From assembly GCA_028705775.1 (NCBI GenBank), contig JAQWCW010000010.1, positions 27,548 through 91,547 of the forward strand: 64,000 bases of DNA, given 5' to 3'. This stretch comes from Eubacteriales bacterium (GTDB lineage: Bacteria > Bacillota > Clostridia > Christensenellales > Aristaeellaceae). Positions 51,801-59,837 of this stretch are shown here, piece by piece. Below the pieces are notes generated by a model. It saw nothing but the letters and a program-made list of their open reading frames with translations. It was not told the origin of the DNA and did not search any database. The stretch's first letter is position 1; every line of letters starts with the position of its first letter. The position numbers were made by a program, and so were the translations under genes.

Positions 51801-52397
51801 TCAATCCCCGAAAACGGAAAGAACCATGTCGGAAAGCATACACGCCGTTTTATGCGCCCCGAAGCGGCTGCTGTCGATTAATATATCGCGATGGTCAAGC
51901 ACGCTCCTGACCCCATCGCAATGCCGCAGGCGATAGATTTCGCGCGCCTTATCCACCTCGCGAATCATCTTCCGCGCCGTTTTCTCCTGCATTCCCAAAA
52001 GCTCAACGCAGTTGCGAAGCCGAGCCTCAATCGGCGCGAACACATATATGTTAAGGCAGCGCGGGTTTTCCCTCAGAAGATAGTCGGCGCAGCGCCCGAC
52101 TATTATGCAGGATTCCTTTTTCGCCAAATCGCATATAATGCTGCTCTGCGTTGCGAAAACCTCCTCCTGCATACTCGCAATCCCCATTCCGAGCGGATAG
52201 CGGCGCTTTGAAAAGACCGACGCTCCCGCCTCCTCAACGCGGCTTATTTCCGGCACGCTTTCGCCCAGCCGCTTTGCCGTTTCCTCAACGATATCCCTGT
52301 CGTAAAACTCGATTCCGAGGGTCTTTGACATCTCCTGCGCAATCGTTCTGCCCATGCTTGCAAACTGGCGGGACAAGGTTACAACATATTTTTCCAT
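51801..52397 (-). CDS. Cytidylate kinase-like family protein, second paralogue
   Basis: The 198-residue protein is of the same Cytidylate_kin2 family as the gene at 10435-11058: LSRQFASMGRTIAQEMSKTL replaces the GRQYGSGGREIG loop, and CIIVGRCADYLLRENPRCLN is shared. The Gly-poor loop (ASMG for GSGG) may weaken nucleotide binding. It is the last gene of the amino-acid ABC transporter operon, 15 bases after the second permease, but a link to transport is unknown. ATG with a GGGAGGATAAG-type site upstream. Confidence 0.85.
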   Translation of the reverse strand: MEKYVVTLSRQFASMGRTIAQEMSKTLGIEFYDRDIVEETAKRLGESVPEISRVEEAGASVFSKRRYPLGMGIASMQEEVFATQSSIICDLAKKESCIIVGRCADYLLRENPRCLNIYVFAPIEARLRNCVELLGMQEKTARKMIREVDKAREIYRLRHCDGVRSVLDHRDILIDSSRFGAHKTACMLSDMVLSVFGD

Positions 52398-52412
52398 ACT
52401 TATCCTCCCGAT

Positions 52413-53171
52413 TCAGGCAATCGCCTTTACGCGCCGCTTGCGCTTCTGCATTCCGCGCACTACGCAGCTGATAGTGAAATTGATGACGAAGTAGCAAAGG
52501 CACGCAGCGCCGAAAAGGACGAATACATCCGATACGTTTACCGTTCCCGTGCCGTTATACTGCCCCGCCGCGCTCAGCAGCTGCTTTGTGCGCGCCATCA
52601 GCTCTATTACCGCAACATTCGCAAGATAGGACGAATCCTTGACAGTAGTTATAACCTGGCTCAGCAAGGTCGGAACAATATTGCGGAACGCCTGCGGGAG
52701 AACGATATAGAGCATTATTCTTACCATTCCGAAGCCCTGCGAGCGCCCCGCCTCAAACTGACCGTGCGCTACGGAGTTAAGCCCGCCCCTTACTATTTCC
52801 GCAATAACGGACGAGGTGAAAAGGATTAGCGCGATAGCCGCCTTGAAAAGCAGCTTGGTTTCAACGGACGAAAGCCCGAAAAGCTTTCTGCTCATGAATG
52901 CGGGAATCGGACAGAAAACAAGGCAGATGAATATCCACAACAGAAGCGGAGTATTCCTGAAAACCTCGATATACACAGTCGCAAGCCATTTGAAAACACG
53001 GGTTTTCGGGCTTACACAGTAGGAGCGCATAAGCGCCAAAACCGAGCCTATCAAAAGCCCGAACGCCACCGCGACGATTGAAATTATCAAAGTAAAGGCA
53101 ACGCCCTTGAGCATATACTGCGTGATTGCCGGATTTGTGAGCATTGACAGGCTGCTTTCAAGCGTATCCAT
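52413..53171 (-). CDS. Polar amino-acid ABC transporter permease 2
   Basis: The 252-residue permease has five hydrophobic segments and the EAA loop GQFEAGRSQGFGMVRIMLYI that contacts the ATPase. VPTLLSQVITTVKDSSYLAN is typical of the His/Glu/Gln family. With permease 1 it forms the channel of a glutamate/aspartate- or glutamine-type importer. The ATG follows the stop of permease 1 without gap. A basic tail (QKRKRRVKAIA) ends the protein. Confidence 0.93.
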   Translation of the reverse strand: MDTLESSLSMLTNPAITQYMLKGVAFTLIISIVAVAFGLLIGSVLALMRSYCVSPKTRVFKWLATVYIEVFRNTPLLLWIFICLVFCPIPAFMSRKLFGLSSVETKLLFKAAIALILFTSSVIAEIVRGGLNSVAHGQFEAGRSQGFGMVRIMLYIVLPQAFRNIVPTLLSQVITTVKDSSYLANVAVIELMARTKQLLSAAGQYNGTGTVNVSDVFVLFGAACLCYFVINFTISCVVRGMQKRKRRVKAIA

Positions 53172-53909
53172 TTATACCGCCGCTCCTCTCCGCGCTTCGG
53201 CGCTTGTTTTCGGCGCTGCCGCGACGCGGCTTTCGCGCTTCTTGAGCGAGCCTTCCCAGCGGCTCGCGAGGGTTGAAAGCGGGAAACAGATTACAAAGAA
53301 CATAACGCCGCTGACGATATAAGCGGGAGCATAAGCTCCGCCCGTATTCGCGCCCGTTACGAAGCTGTAGGTGAGCGAAATCAAATCCGCTCCGCCGACA
53401 ATATAGAGGCAGGAGGTGTTCTTAATCAGATTGACAACCTGATTTACCATCGGCGGAAGAATTATTTTGATGCTCTGCGGGAGTATGATATAGAGCATTG
53501 TGCCTGCATAGCCGAAGCCCTGCGAGCGCGCCGCCTCAAACTGCCCCTTCGGGATTGCTTCAATGCCCGCCCTGATAACCTCGGCAACATACGCGCCGTG
53601 GTAAATTCCGAGCGAGAGAACGCCGGTATAGAGTATTCCAAGGCTTGCGCCCGCAAAGGCAATCGCATAATACAAAAAGCAAAGCTGTAAAAGCAGCGGC
53701 GTATTCTGGATTATTTCAACATAAATGCGGCTGATTGCCTTGAGCGCCTTTACCCCGCTTGTCGCCATCAGCCCGAAAACCGCGCCGAGAACAAAGGCGA
53801 GCAAAAGCCCAAGCAGCGCCGTTTCAACCGTATTCCCAAGCCCGAGCAGGAAGGTATCGCGATATGTCCACACCTTTTCCCACGCGGACGCTTCAAACAA
53901 TTCAGCCAT
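53172..53909 (-). CDS. Polar amino-acid ABC transporter permease 1
   Basis: The 245-residue permease has the typical N-terminal GLGNTVETALLGLLLAFVLG, five helices and the EAA loop GQFEAARSQGFGYAGTMLYI. It pairs with permease 2 as in GluC-GluD systems. An intrinsic terminator separates it from the substrate-binding protein gene, which lowers its expression relative to the binding protein. A basic tail follows the last helix. Confidence 0.93.
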   Translation of the reverse strand: MAELFEASAWEKVWTYRDTFLLGLGNTVETALLGLLLAFVLGAVFGLMATSGVKALKAISRIYVEIIQNTPLLLQLCFLYYAIAFAGASLGILYTGVLSLGIYHGAYVAEVIRAGIEAIPKGQFEAARSQGFGYAGTMLYIILPQSIKIILPPMVNQVVNLIKNTSCLYIVGGADLISLTYSFVTGANTGGAYAPAYIVSGVMFFVICFPLSTLASRWEGSLKKRESRVAAAPKTSAEARRGAAV

Positions 53910-53930
53910 ACTGCACCGCCTTTACTATGG

Positions 53931-53966
53931 AAAAGGGGCTCCGACAGCCATCGCAGGCGGAGCCCC
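53931..53966 (-). terminator. Intercistronic terminator in the ABC operon
   Basis: Reverse strand perfect GGGGCTCCG/CGGAGCCCC stem, then TTTT, between the substrate-binding protein gene and permease 1. It probably sets binding protein in excess over the membrane parts. Confidence 0.8.
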
Positions 53967-53995
53967 ACAGCCGCTAAAACGCCAATAGAACAGAA

Positions 53996-54829
53996 TCAGT
54001 TAAGCCCGTACGCCTCCGCCCACGAGGCGATAGTTCCGTCATTAATCCAGCCGGTCACAAGCTCGTCGCAATATGCGGAGAAGCCTGAGCCTTTCTTGGT
54101 GGCTATGCCGTAATCCTGCGGCGCGAATTCCTCCTCGATATAGGAGCGCGAATCGGTATGATAGATTGCAAGGATGGACTTATCAACGCAGAACGCGTCA
54201 ACTTCCTTTGCGGTAAGCGCGATTGAGATGGTAGGATAATCGTCATACTGCCGGAAGGATACGCCCTCAGTCCAAGTGGAGGGGTCGAAGGTATCGGGAT
54301 TAAACGCCGACGCGTCAATATAGCCGCCGTCTACAAGAGCGCTTACAAGGCTCTTTGCGGAGGTAGAGCCTGAGGAAACGCCAACCTTCTTGCCGACAAG
54401 GTCGGAAAGCTTCGTTATTCCGGACTCGTTTTCGACAAGCACGCTTACATGGTCGGTATAATACGGCGTTGAGAAATCCCAGCTTTCGCGGCGCTGGTCG
54501 GTTATTGTAAACGTGGCAAGCACGCAGTCGATATCGCCCGAATCAAGCAGCTCGCCGCGGGTAGCGGCGGTAACGGCGGTAAACTCGACATCAACTCCGA
54601 GCTTTTCCGCTATCGCAGTCGCAATATCAATTTCAAGACCGGTGTACTCTCCGGTAAGCGTATCCTGATAACCAAAGCCGACAACGGCGTTCTTTACGCC
54701 GACATTCAATACGCCGCGCTGCTTAATCGCCGCTACATCCGCGTTTTCATCCTCCGCAAAGGCGGCGCCGAGCGCCATGCATACCATAAAAGCCAAGAGA
54801 AGTGAAACCAGCCTCTTTACGAAATTCAT
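53996..54829 (-). CDS. Amino-acid ABC transporter substrate-binding protein
   Basis: The 277-residue protein has a signal peptide (VSLLLAFMVCMALGAAFA-ED) and a SBP_bac_3 domain: RGVLNVGVKNAVVGFG, GLEIDIATAIAEKLGVDVEF, ATFTITDQRRESWDFSTPYY and the hinge LSDLVGKKVGVSSGS. These patterns fit the glutamate/aspartate or glutamine group. A Cys lies in the signal but the residues around it are a poor lipobox, so anchoring is uncertain. GGAGG lies 7 bases before the ATG at 54829. Confidence 0.92.
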   Translation of the reverse strand: MNFVKRLVSLLLAFMVCMALGAAFAEDENADVAAIKQRGVLNVGVKNAVVGFGYQDTLTGEYTGLEIDIATAIAEKLGVDVEFTAVTAATRGELLDSGDIDCVLATFTITDQRRESWDFSTPYYTDHVSVLVENESGITKLSDLVGKKVGVSSGSTSAKSLVSALVDGGYIDASAFNPDTFDPSTWTEGVSFRQYDDYPTISIALTAKEVDAFCVDKSILAIYHTDSRSYIEEEFAPQDYGIATKKGSGFSAYCDELVTGWINDGTIASWAEAYGLN

Positions 54830-54917
54830 AACCATTCCTCCGTTTCGTATTTTGCCATAACAAGCGAGCGAATCTATTCAGAAAAGGCTTTCGCCTTTGC
54901 CGACCGGTTAATCGGGG

Positions 54918-55640
54918 CTACCTGATAATCTTGCCGAGGAACTGCTTTACGCGCTCGTTTTCCGGACTTACGAAAAAATGCTCCGGCTTGCCTTCCTCGA
55001 TTATCTGCCCGTCCGCCATAAAAACAATCCTGTCCGCAACCTGCCTTGCGAAGCCCATTTCATGAGTCACGACAACCATCGTGATATTCTCCTTCGCAAG
55101 GCGAATCATAACGTCGAGCACCTCCTGAATGGTTTCGGGGTCAAGCGCGGAGGTCGGCTCGTCAAAAAGAATTATTTTGGTTTCGGCGCAGAGCGCTCTT
55201 GCAATCGCAATCCTCTGCTGCTGACCGCCGGAAAGCGTAGTCGGATACGCGTGTGCCTTATCGCGAAGCCCTACAACGTCAAGATAGTGATAAGCAAGCT
55301 CCTCTGCCTCCTTGCGGCTCTTATGATGAAGCTTCATCGGCGCAAGCGTCAGATTTCGCAGAACGCTCATATGCGGGTAGAGATTGAACTGCTGAAAAAC
55401 CATGGAGGTTGTTTGGCGCACAACCTTCGTTTTGTTATGATTGGTAAGCTCCTCGCCGTCAATATACACATGACCGCTCGTCGGCTCTTCAAGGAAATTC
55501 ATGCAGCGAACCGTCGTCGATTTGCCCGAGCCGGAAGGGCCGATGATTACAAGCTTCTCTCCTTCTGCAACTTCAAGATTAACATCTTTCAAAACGTGCA
55601 AATCGCCAAAGAATTTATTCACATTCTCCAGCTTAATCAT
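54918..55640 (-). CDS. Polar amino-acid ABC transporter ATPase (GlnQ type)
   Basis: The 240-residue ATPase has Walker A GPSGSGKST, the Q-loop in MVFQQFNLYPHMSVL, the signature LSGGQQQR, Walker B IILFDEPTSALD and the H-loop VTHEMGFARQVADR. It powers the importer formed with the two permeases. First gene of the operon ATPase-SBP-permease-permease-kinase-like. AAGGAGG lies 10 bases before the ATG. The leader holds a promoter and an intrinsic terminator. Confidence 0.95.
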   Translation of the reverse strand: MIKLENVNKFFGDLHVLKDVNLEVAEGEKLVIIGPSGSGKSTTVRCMNFLEEPTSGHVYIDGEELTNHNKTKVVRQTTSMVFQQFNLYPHMSVLRNLTLAPMKLHHKSRKEAEELAYHYLDVVGLRDKAHAYPTTLSGGQQQRIAIARALCAETKIILFDEPTSALDPETIQEVLDVMIRLAKENITMVVVTHEMGFARQVADRIVFMADGQIIEEGKPEHFFVSPENERVKQFLGKIIR

Positions 55641-55686
55641 CCATGCCTCGCCTCCTTTCCGTTTCGGGATAATCCAATCAATGCTT

Positions 55687-55734
55687 AAAAAGCAAGCGAA
55701 GGCGCTCCGATTTTACTCGGAAGCGCCTTCGCTT
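55687..55734 (-). terminator. Leader terminator of the ABC transporter operon
   Basis: Reverse strand: 17-18-base arms starting AAGCGAAGGCGCT and ending AGCGCCTTCGCTT, six-base loop, then GCTTTTT. It begins about 6 bases after the -10 of the promoter at 55741-55770, so nearly the whole short transcript is hairpin. It also ends the acetolactate synthase transcript. Confidence 0.85.
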
Positions 55735-55740
55735 ATACGG

Positions 55741-55770
55741 ACTATACCACAGTCATATTTGCATTGTCAA
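55741..55770 (-). promoter_or_regulatory. Promoter of the ABC transporter operon
   Basis: Reverse strand perfect TTGACA, 18 bases, TATAGT with TGG extended -10. The terminator hairpin follows immediately. Confidence 0.75.
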
Positions 55771-55809
55771 CAGTTCAATCCTGCAAAAACAGTTAATATA
55801 CAATCGCGA

Positions 55810-57441
55810 TTACGCAAGCCCTGCAAGCCGCTTTTCAAGGCGCATATTCTCGCTGTAATCAACGGGGCAGTCGATTACCGCAGGAACATCCTGCGCAAAC
55901 GCGTCCGCAAGCGCGCTTTGCAGCTGCTCTGCGCTCCTTACCCGATAGCCCTTGCAGCCCATGCTTTCCGCCATCATTGCATAATCGGGATTCGAGAAGG
56001 ACGTGTAGTTTGTATGCCCGTATCTGTCCTGCTGCTTCCACGCTATAAGCCCATAGGCGCTGTCACCAAAGATTAAGGTCACAAACGGCAGATGCTCGCG
56101 CTTTGCAGTTTCAAGCTCCTGCATATTCATCATGAAGCCACCGTCGCCCGTCACCGCAAGAACCTTTTTATCGGGGCGAACAAGCCTTGCGGCAAGCGCG
56201 CCCGGAACGGCGATTCCCATCGTCGCAAAGCCGTTTGAGATTATGCAGGAATTCGGCTCGTAGCAGTTATAGTGGCGGGCAATCCACATTTTGTGAGCGC
56301 CGACATCGCTTATGAGAATGTCGCCGGCAGAAAGCGCGCGCCTTGCCTCCATCAGAATCCGCTGCGGCTTGAGCGGGAATGAATCGTCCGCGCTCGTTTC
56401 CTCATGCTCTTTCGTCATTCTTTCGCGGATTGCGATTGCTTCCTCAGGCTCGGTTTCCCGCTTGCAGAACTGCGCAAGACGCCTGAGGGCGTCGCCCATA
56501 TCCCCTACGACCTCGGCGGCAGGCGGATAGAAGCGGTTTACGTGAGCGGGGACGGTATTCAGGTGGATTATAGCCTTGTCCTTATTCGGATTAAGGCGGG
56601 AGGGCGCAAGCTCCACAATGTCATAGCCGACTGCAAGAAGCAAATCCGCGTCCCTTATAATCAAATCCTGATAGTCCCTCTGCGGGATTCCGATTGTCCA
56701 CATTGAATACGGGTCGTTGCAGGGTATCACGCCCTTTGCCATCATCGTATTGACTACCGGAATGCGCAGGATATGGGCAATTTCCGTTACAGCCTTTGAA
56801 ATTCCCGCGCGCGCCGCGTCAGCGCCGACAAGCATTACAGGATTTCTCGCCTGAGAAAGCAGCTTTGCCGCCGCCGCTATGCTCTCCAAATCCGCATACT
56901 CAACGGGCGGCTCGCGCTTTGTGAGCGGCTGCTCGCCTTTCGGCACTTCCATTCCGGCAATGTCAACCGGAAGGTCGATGTGCGTAGCCCCCATTTTGTC
57001 GCTCTGGGCATATTTGAAAGCAAGCCTCACAACCTCGCATACGGTGTCCGGCTGCATAATCATCTTCGTTCTCTTTGTTACCGGCTCGAAGATTTTGCCC
57101 AAATCCAGATACTGATGACCCGTTATGTGCATTCTTTCCGTGCTGACCTGACCTGTAATCGCAACAAGCGGCGCGCCGTCCGAATTCGCGTCAGCAACGC
57201 CCGTAATCAGGTTTGTTGCGCCGGGGCCCAATGTGGCAAGGCAAACGCCCGCGCGGCCCGTAAGCCGCCCGTATACATCCGCCATAAACGCGGCGCCCTG
57301 CTCATGGCGCGTGGTTATAAAGCGGATTTCGGACGCCGAAAGCGCCTCCACAACCTCAAGATTTTCCTCGCCCGGAATTCCGAATACAACCTTGACGCCC
57401 TCCTGTTCAAGGCATTTGACAAGCATCTGTGCCGTGTTCAC
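55810..57441 (-). CDS. alsS: Acetolactate synthase, catabolic AlsS type
   Basis: The 543-residue thiamine-diphosphate enzyme joins two pyruvates to acetolactate. It has the PP-domain GDGGFMMNMQELETAKR (metal and ThDP binding), the catalytic Glu region TTRHEQGAAFMADVYGR, and ATLGPGATNLITGVADAN. The lack of a clear FAD-binding pattern, the length and the absence of an ilvN small subunit next door favour the AlsS type; an IlvB role cannot be excluded. No alsD is nearby. The GTG start has only a weak ribosome site (GGTGG). Confidence 0.85.
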   Translation of the reverse strand: MNTAQMLVKCLEQEGVKVVFGIPGEENLEVVEALSASEIRFITTRHEQGAAFMADVYGRLTGRAGVCLATLGPGATNLITGVADANSDGAPLVAITGQVSTERMHITGHQYLDLGKIFEPVTKRTKMIMQPDTVCEVVRLAFKYAQSDKMGATHIDLPVDIAGMEVPKGEQPLTKREPPVEYADLESIAAAAKLLSQARNPVMLVGADAARAGISKAVTEIAHILRIPVVNTMMAKGVIPCNDPYSMWTIGIPQRDYQDLIIRDADLLLAVGYDIVELAPSRLNPNKDKAIIHLNTVPAHVNRFYPPAAEVVGDMGDALRRLAQFCKRETEPEEAIAIRERMTKEHEETSADDSFPLKPQRILMEARRALSAGDILISDVGAHKMWIARHYNCYEPNSCIISNGFATMGIAVPGALAARLVRPDKKVLAVTGDGGFMMNMQELETAKREHLPFVTLIFGDSAYGLIAWKQQDRYGHTNYTSFSNPDYAMMAESMGCKGYRVRSAEQLQSALADAFAQDVPAVIDCPVDYSENMRLEKRLAGLA

Positions 57442-57461
57442 GCAATAACCACCGCGCTTTC

Positions 57462-57510
57462 AAAAAATAAAGGATGGGCTGAGCCGCAATTCCGGCTCGC
57501 TCATCCTTGA
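57462..57510 (-). terminator. Leader terminator (attenuator) of alsS
   Basis: Reverse strand CAAGGATGAGCGAGCCG and CGGCTCAGCCCATCCTTT arms with three mismatches and a six-base loop, then ATTTTTT. It lies between the alsS promoter and start codon, about 10 bases after the expected transcript start. Confidence 0.85.
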
Positions 57511-57518
57511 ACAGATAT

Positions 57519-57546
57519 ATTTTAGGACATTTCCGCAGTTTGTCAA
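57519..57546 (-). promoter_or_regulatory. Promoter of alsS
   Basis: Reverse strand perfect TTGACA, 16 bases, TAAAAT, followed at once by the leader terminator. Confidence 0.7.
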
Positions 57547-57592
57547 GTCGGGGCGCCTAAATCATACGGAAATCTGCTTATACTGAGCGTTG

Positions 57593-57619
57593 TTAGCAAT
57601 CCGCCGCGTTGAGTGCTAA
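57593..57619. promoter_or_regulatory. CIRCE operator (HrcA site) upstream of htpG
   Basis: TTAGCAATC, nine bases, GAGTGCTAA: 17 of 18 arm positions match the CIRCE consensus TTAGCACTC-N9-GAGTGCTAA. It lies 8 bases before the htpG -35, so HrcA would block htpG until heat shock. Confidence 0.85.
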
Positions 57620-57626
57620 TTTTCTG

Positions 57627-57655
57627 TTGCAATTTGTCTCAAGTGGTGCTACAAT
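57627..57655 (+). promoter_or_regulatory. Promoter of htpG
   Basis: TTGCAA, 17 bases, TACAAT with TGC extended -10, directly after the CIRCE element. Confidence 0.7.
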
Positions 57656-57708
57656 ACCGATTAAGCGGAAACAGACCGCCTTAAAAGAGTATTTTGGAGG
57701 GATTATAA

Positions 57709-59685
57709 ATGGCTAAGGGTCAGATTTCTATCGACGCTCAAAACATTATGCCGGTTATCAAGCGCTGGCTGTATTCGGACAAGGATATTTTCATTCGCGA
57801 AATGGTATCGAACGGCTGCGACGCTATAACCAAGCGCAAAATGCTTTCCATCGGCGAGGACATTTCCTACCGCGTAACCGTTACTGTTGACAAGGACAAC
57901 GGCATTATTTCCTTTACCGATAACGGTATCGGCATGACCTCCGAGGAAGTCGAAAAATACATCAATCAGGTCGCGTTTTCCGGCGCGCAGGACTTTTTGA
58001 AGAACTACGCTCCCGACAAGAAGGACGACGGCGGGATTATAGGTCATTTCGGTCTCGGCTTTTACAGCGCGTTTATGGTAGCCAAAAAGGTTACTATTGA
58101 TACCCTTTCCTGCAAGGAAGGCGCCGAGGCTGTCAAGTGGGTCAGCGAGGACGGAATGGAGTTTGATATGTCCGCCTCCGAGCGCACTCAGGTCGGCACT
58201 ACGATGACGCTTGAGCTGATGGACGACGAAAAGGAATTCCTTGACGGCTGGAAAGTGCGCGAAATCCTTGAAAAATACTGCGGCTTTATGGCTGTGCCCA
58301 TCTATCTTGACGTAATCAAGACAAAGGATGAAATCGAAGCCGAAAAGAAGCGCAAGGAAGACGCGAAAAAGCGCAAAGCCGAGGAAAAAGAGAAGAAAAA
58401 GAAAGAGCGCGAGGAAAGGCTCGCAAAGGGCGAAAGCGTTCCGGACGAAAATGCCGACGAGGACGAAAAGGACGAGACTGAAAAGCCGGAAGAAGAAAAG
58501 CCGGTCAACAATCCTCAGCCGCTTTGGATGAAAGCGCCCAAGGACTGCACGGACGAGGAATACAAGGAATTCTATCATTCCGTATTCCACGATTACACCG
58601 ACCCGCTTTTCTGGATTCACCTCAATGTGGACTACCCCTTCAACCTCAAGGGAATCCTCTATTTCCCCAAGCTCAAGAACGATTTCGGGACTGTCGAAGG
58701 GCAAATTAAGCTGTTCAGCGGTCAGGTTTTCGTAGCGGACAATATAAAGGAAGTCATTCCGGAATTCCTTATGCTCCTAAAGGGCGTTATCGACTGCCCC
58801 GATTTGCCGCTTAACGTAAGCCGCTCCTTCCTGCAGAACGACGGGTATGTAAAGAAGATTTCCGCGCATATAACCAAGAAGGTCGGAGACAAGCTGAATT
58901 CGCTCTTTGAAACCGACCGCGAGGCGTACCAGAAGTACTGGGACGATATTCATCCGTTCGTGAAATACGGCTGTATGCGCGACAGCAAATTCTTTGAATC
59001 CGTAAGCGCACATCTGCTTTTCAAAACCACCGAGGGCGAGTACCTGACCCTTGAGGAATACGGAAGCCGCAACGAGGGCAAGGTTCAGAAGCGCGTATTC
59101 TACACCAACGACCATATGCGGCAGGCGGGCGCGATTTCGATGTACCGCCAGCAGGGAATCGACGTGCTGCTTCTGGAGCATCCGATTGACGTAAACTTCC
59201 TCTCCTTCATGGAGTACTCCGTCAAGGAGGAGGACAAGCGCTCCTTCTGCCGCGTTGACGCGGACGTTTCGGGGCTTACCGAGGAAAGCACGGACGGGGC
59301 GGACATTGACCTCTCGCTCATGGAAGGGCTTTTCCGCAAGGCTCTTGACAAGAAGGAGCTGAAATGCCAGCTTCAGGCGCTCAAGAACCGCGATTTGCCC
59401 GCAATGCTGCTTGAGGAGGAGCAGGGACGCCGCTTCAAGGAAATGAGCAGAATGTACGGCGAGAGCTTCAAGATGCCCGACCAGTTCACCCTTGTTCTCA
59501 ACCGCCTGAATCCCACGGTCAGGGCGCTTGCGGCAAGCGATGAAAACGACGAAACAACTCAGCTTCTGGTTAAGCAGGTTTACGACCTTGCGAGAATTCA
59601 GAGCCAGCAGCTGGAGCCGGACGAGCTTACCGAGTTCCTCTCCCGCTCCAATAAAATCGTCGAGCTTCTTGCCGAAAAGAAGTAA
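57709..59685 (+). CDS. htpG: Hsp90 chaperone HtpG
   Basis: The 658-residue chaperone has the GHKL ATPase domain (LYSDKDIFIREMVSNGCDAI, DNGIGMTSEEV, GHFGLGFYSAFMVAKKV), a middle domain with the catalytic Arg region (NVSRSFLQNDG) and a C-terminal dimerisation domain. Between the first two lies a charged linker of ~60 residues (KKRKEDAKKRKAEEKEKKKK and an acidic half), far longer than in E. coli HtpG and reminiscent of eukaryotic Hsp90. The usual SNASDA is SNGCDA here. GGAGGG lies 10 bases before the ATG. Controlled by CIRCE. Confidence 0.95.
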   Translation: MAKGQISIDAQNIMPVIKRWLYSDKDIFIREMVSNGCDAITKRKMLSIGEDISYRVTVTVDKDNGIISFTDNGIGMTSEEVEKYINQVAFSGAQDFLKNYAPDKKDDGGIIGHFGLGFYSAFMVAKKVTIDTLSCKEGAEAVKWVSEDGMEFDMSASERTQVGTTMTLELMDDEKEFLDGWKVREILEKYCGFMAVPIYLDVIKTKDEIEAEKKRKEDAKKRKAEEKEKKKKEREERLAKGESVPDENADEDEKDETEKPEEEKPVNNPQPLWMKAPKDCTDEEYKEFYHSVFHDYTDPLFWIHLNVDYPFNLKGILYFPKLKNDFGTVEGQIKLFSGQVFVADNIKEVIPEFLMLLKGVIDCPDLPLNVSRSFLQNDGYVKKISAHITKKVGDKLNSLFETDREAYQKYWDDIHPFVKYGCMRDSKFFESVSAHLLFKTTEGEYLTLEEYGSRNEGKVQKRVFYTNDHMRQAGAISMYRQQGIDVLLLEHPIDVNFLSFMEYSVKEEDKRSFCRVDADVSGLTEESTDGADIDLSLMEGLFRKALDKKELKCQLQALKNRDLPAMLLEEEQGRRFKEMSRMYGESFKMPDQFTLVLNRLNPTVRALAASDENDETTQLLVKQVYDLARIQSQQLEPDELTEFLSRSNKIVELLAEKK

Positions 59686-59693
59686 CAATCATT

Positions 59694-59732
59694 GCCGCGC
59701 CGCCGAAACGCTCTTTCGCGGCGCGGCTTTTG
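59694..59732 (+). terminator. Terminator after htpG
   Basis: Perfect GCCGCGCCGC/GCGGCGCGGC arms, 14-base loop, then TTTTGT. Confidence 0.9.
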
Positions 59733-59837
59733 TATTAATGTGTTTGTATTGCAATATACCATATAGTGCATTTACATTCCGTTGTTTTGCCGTTAGTATA
59801 ATGATATACGAATTACAGCCGCTTGAAAGGAAACAAG

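Noticed and set aside
55501..56076. A 191-residue forward frame across the ABC ATPase and alsS genes
   Set aside because: It runs antisense to two well-identified genes and their regulatory gap, with no coding features.
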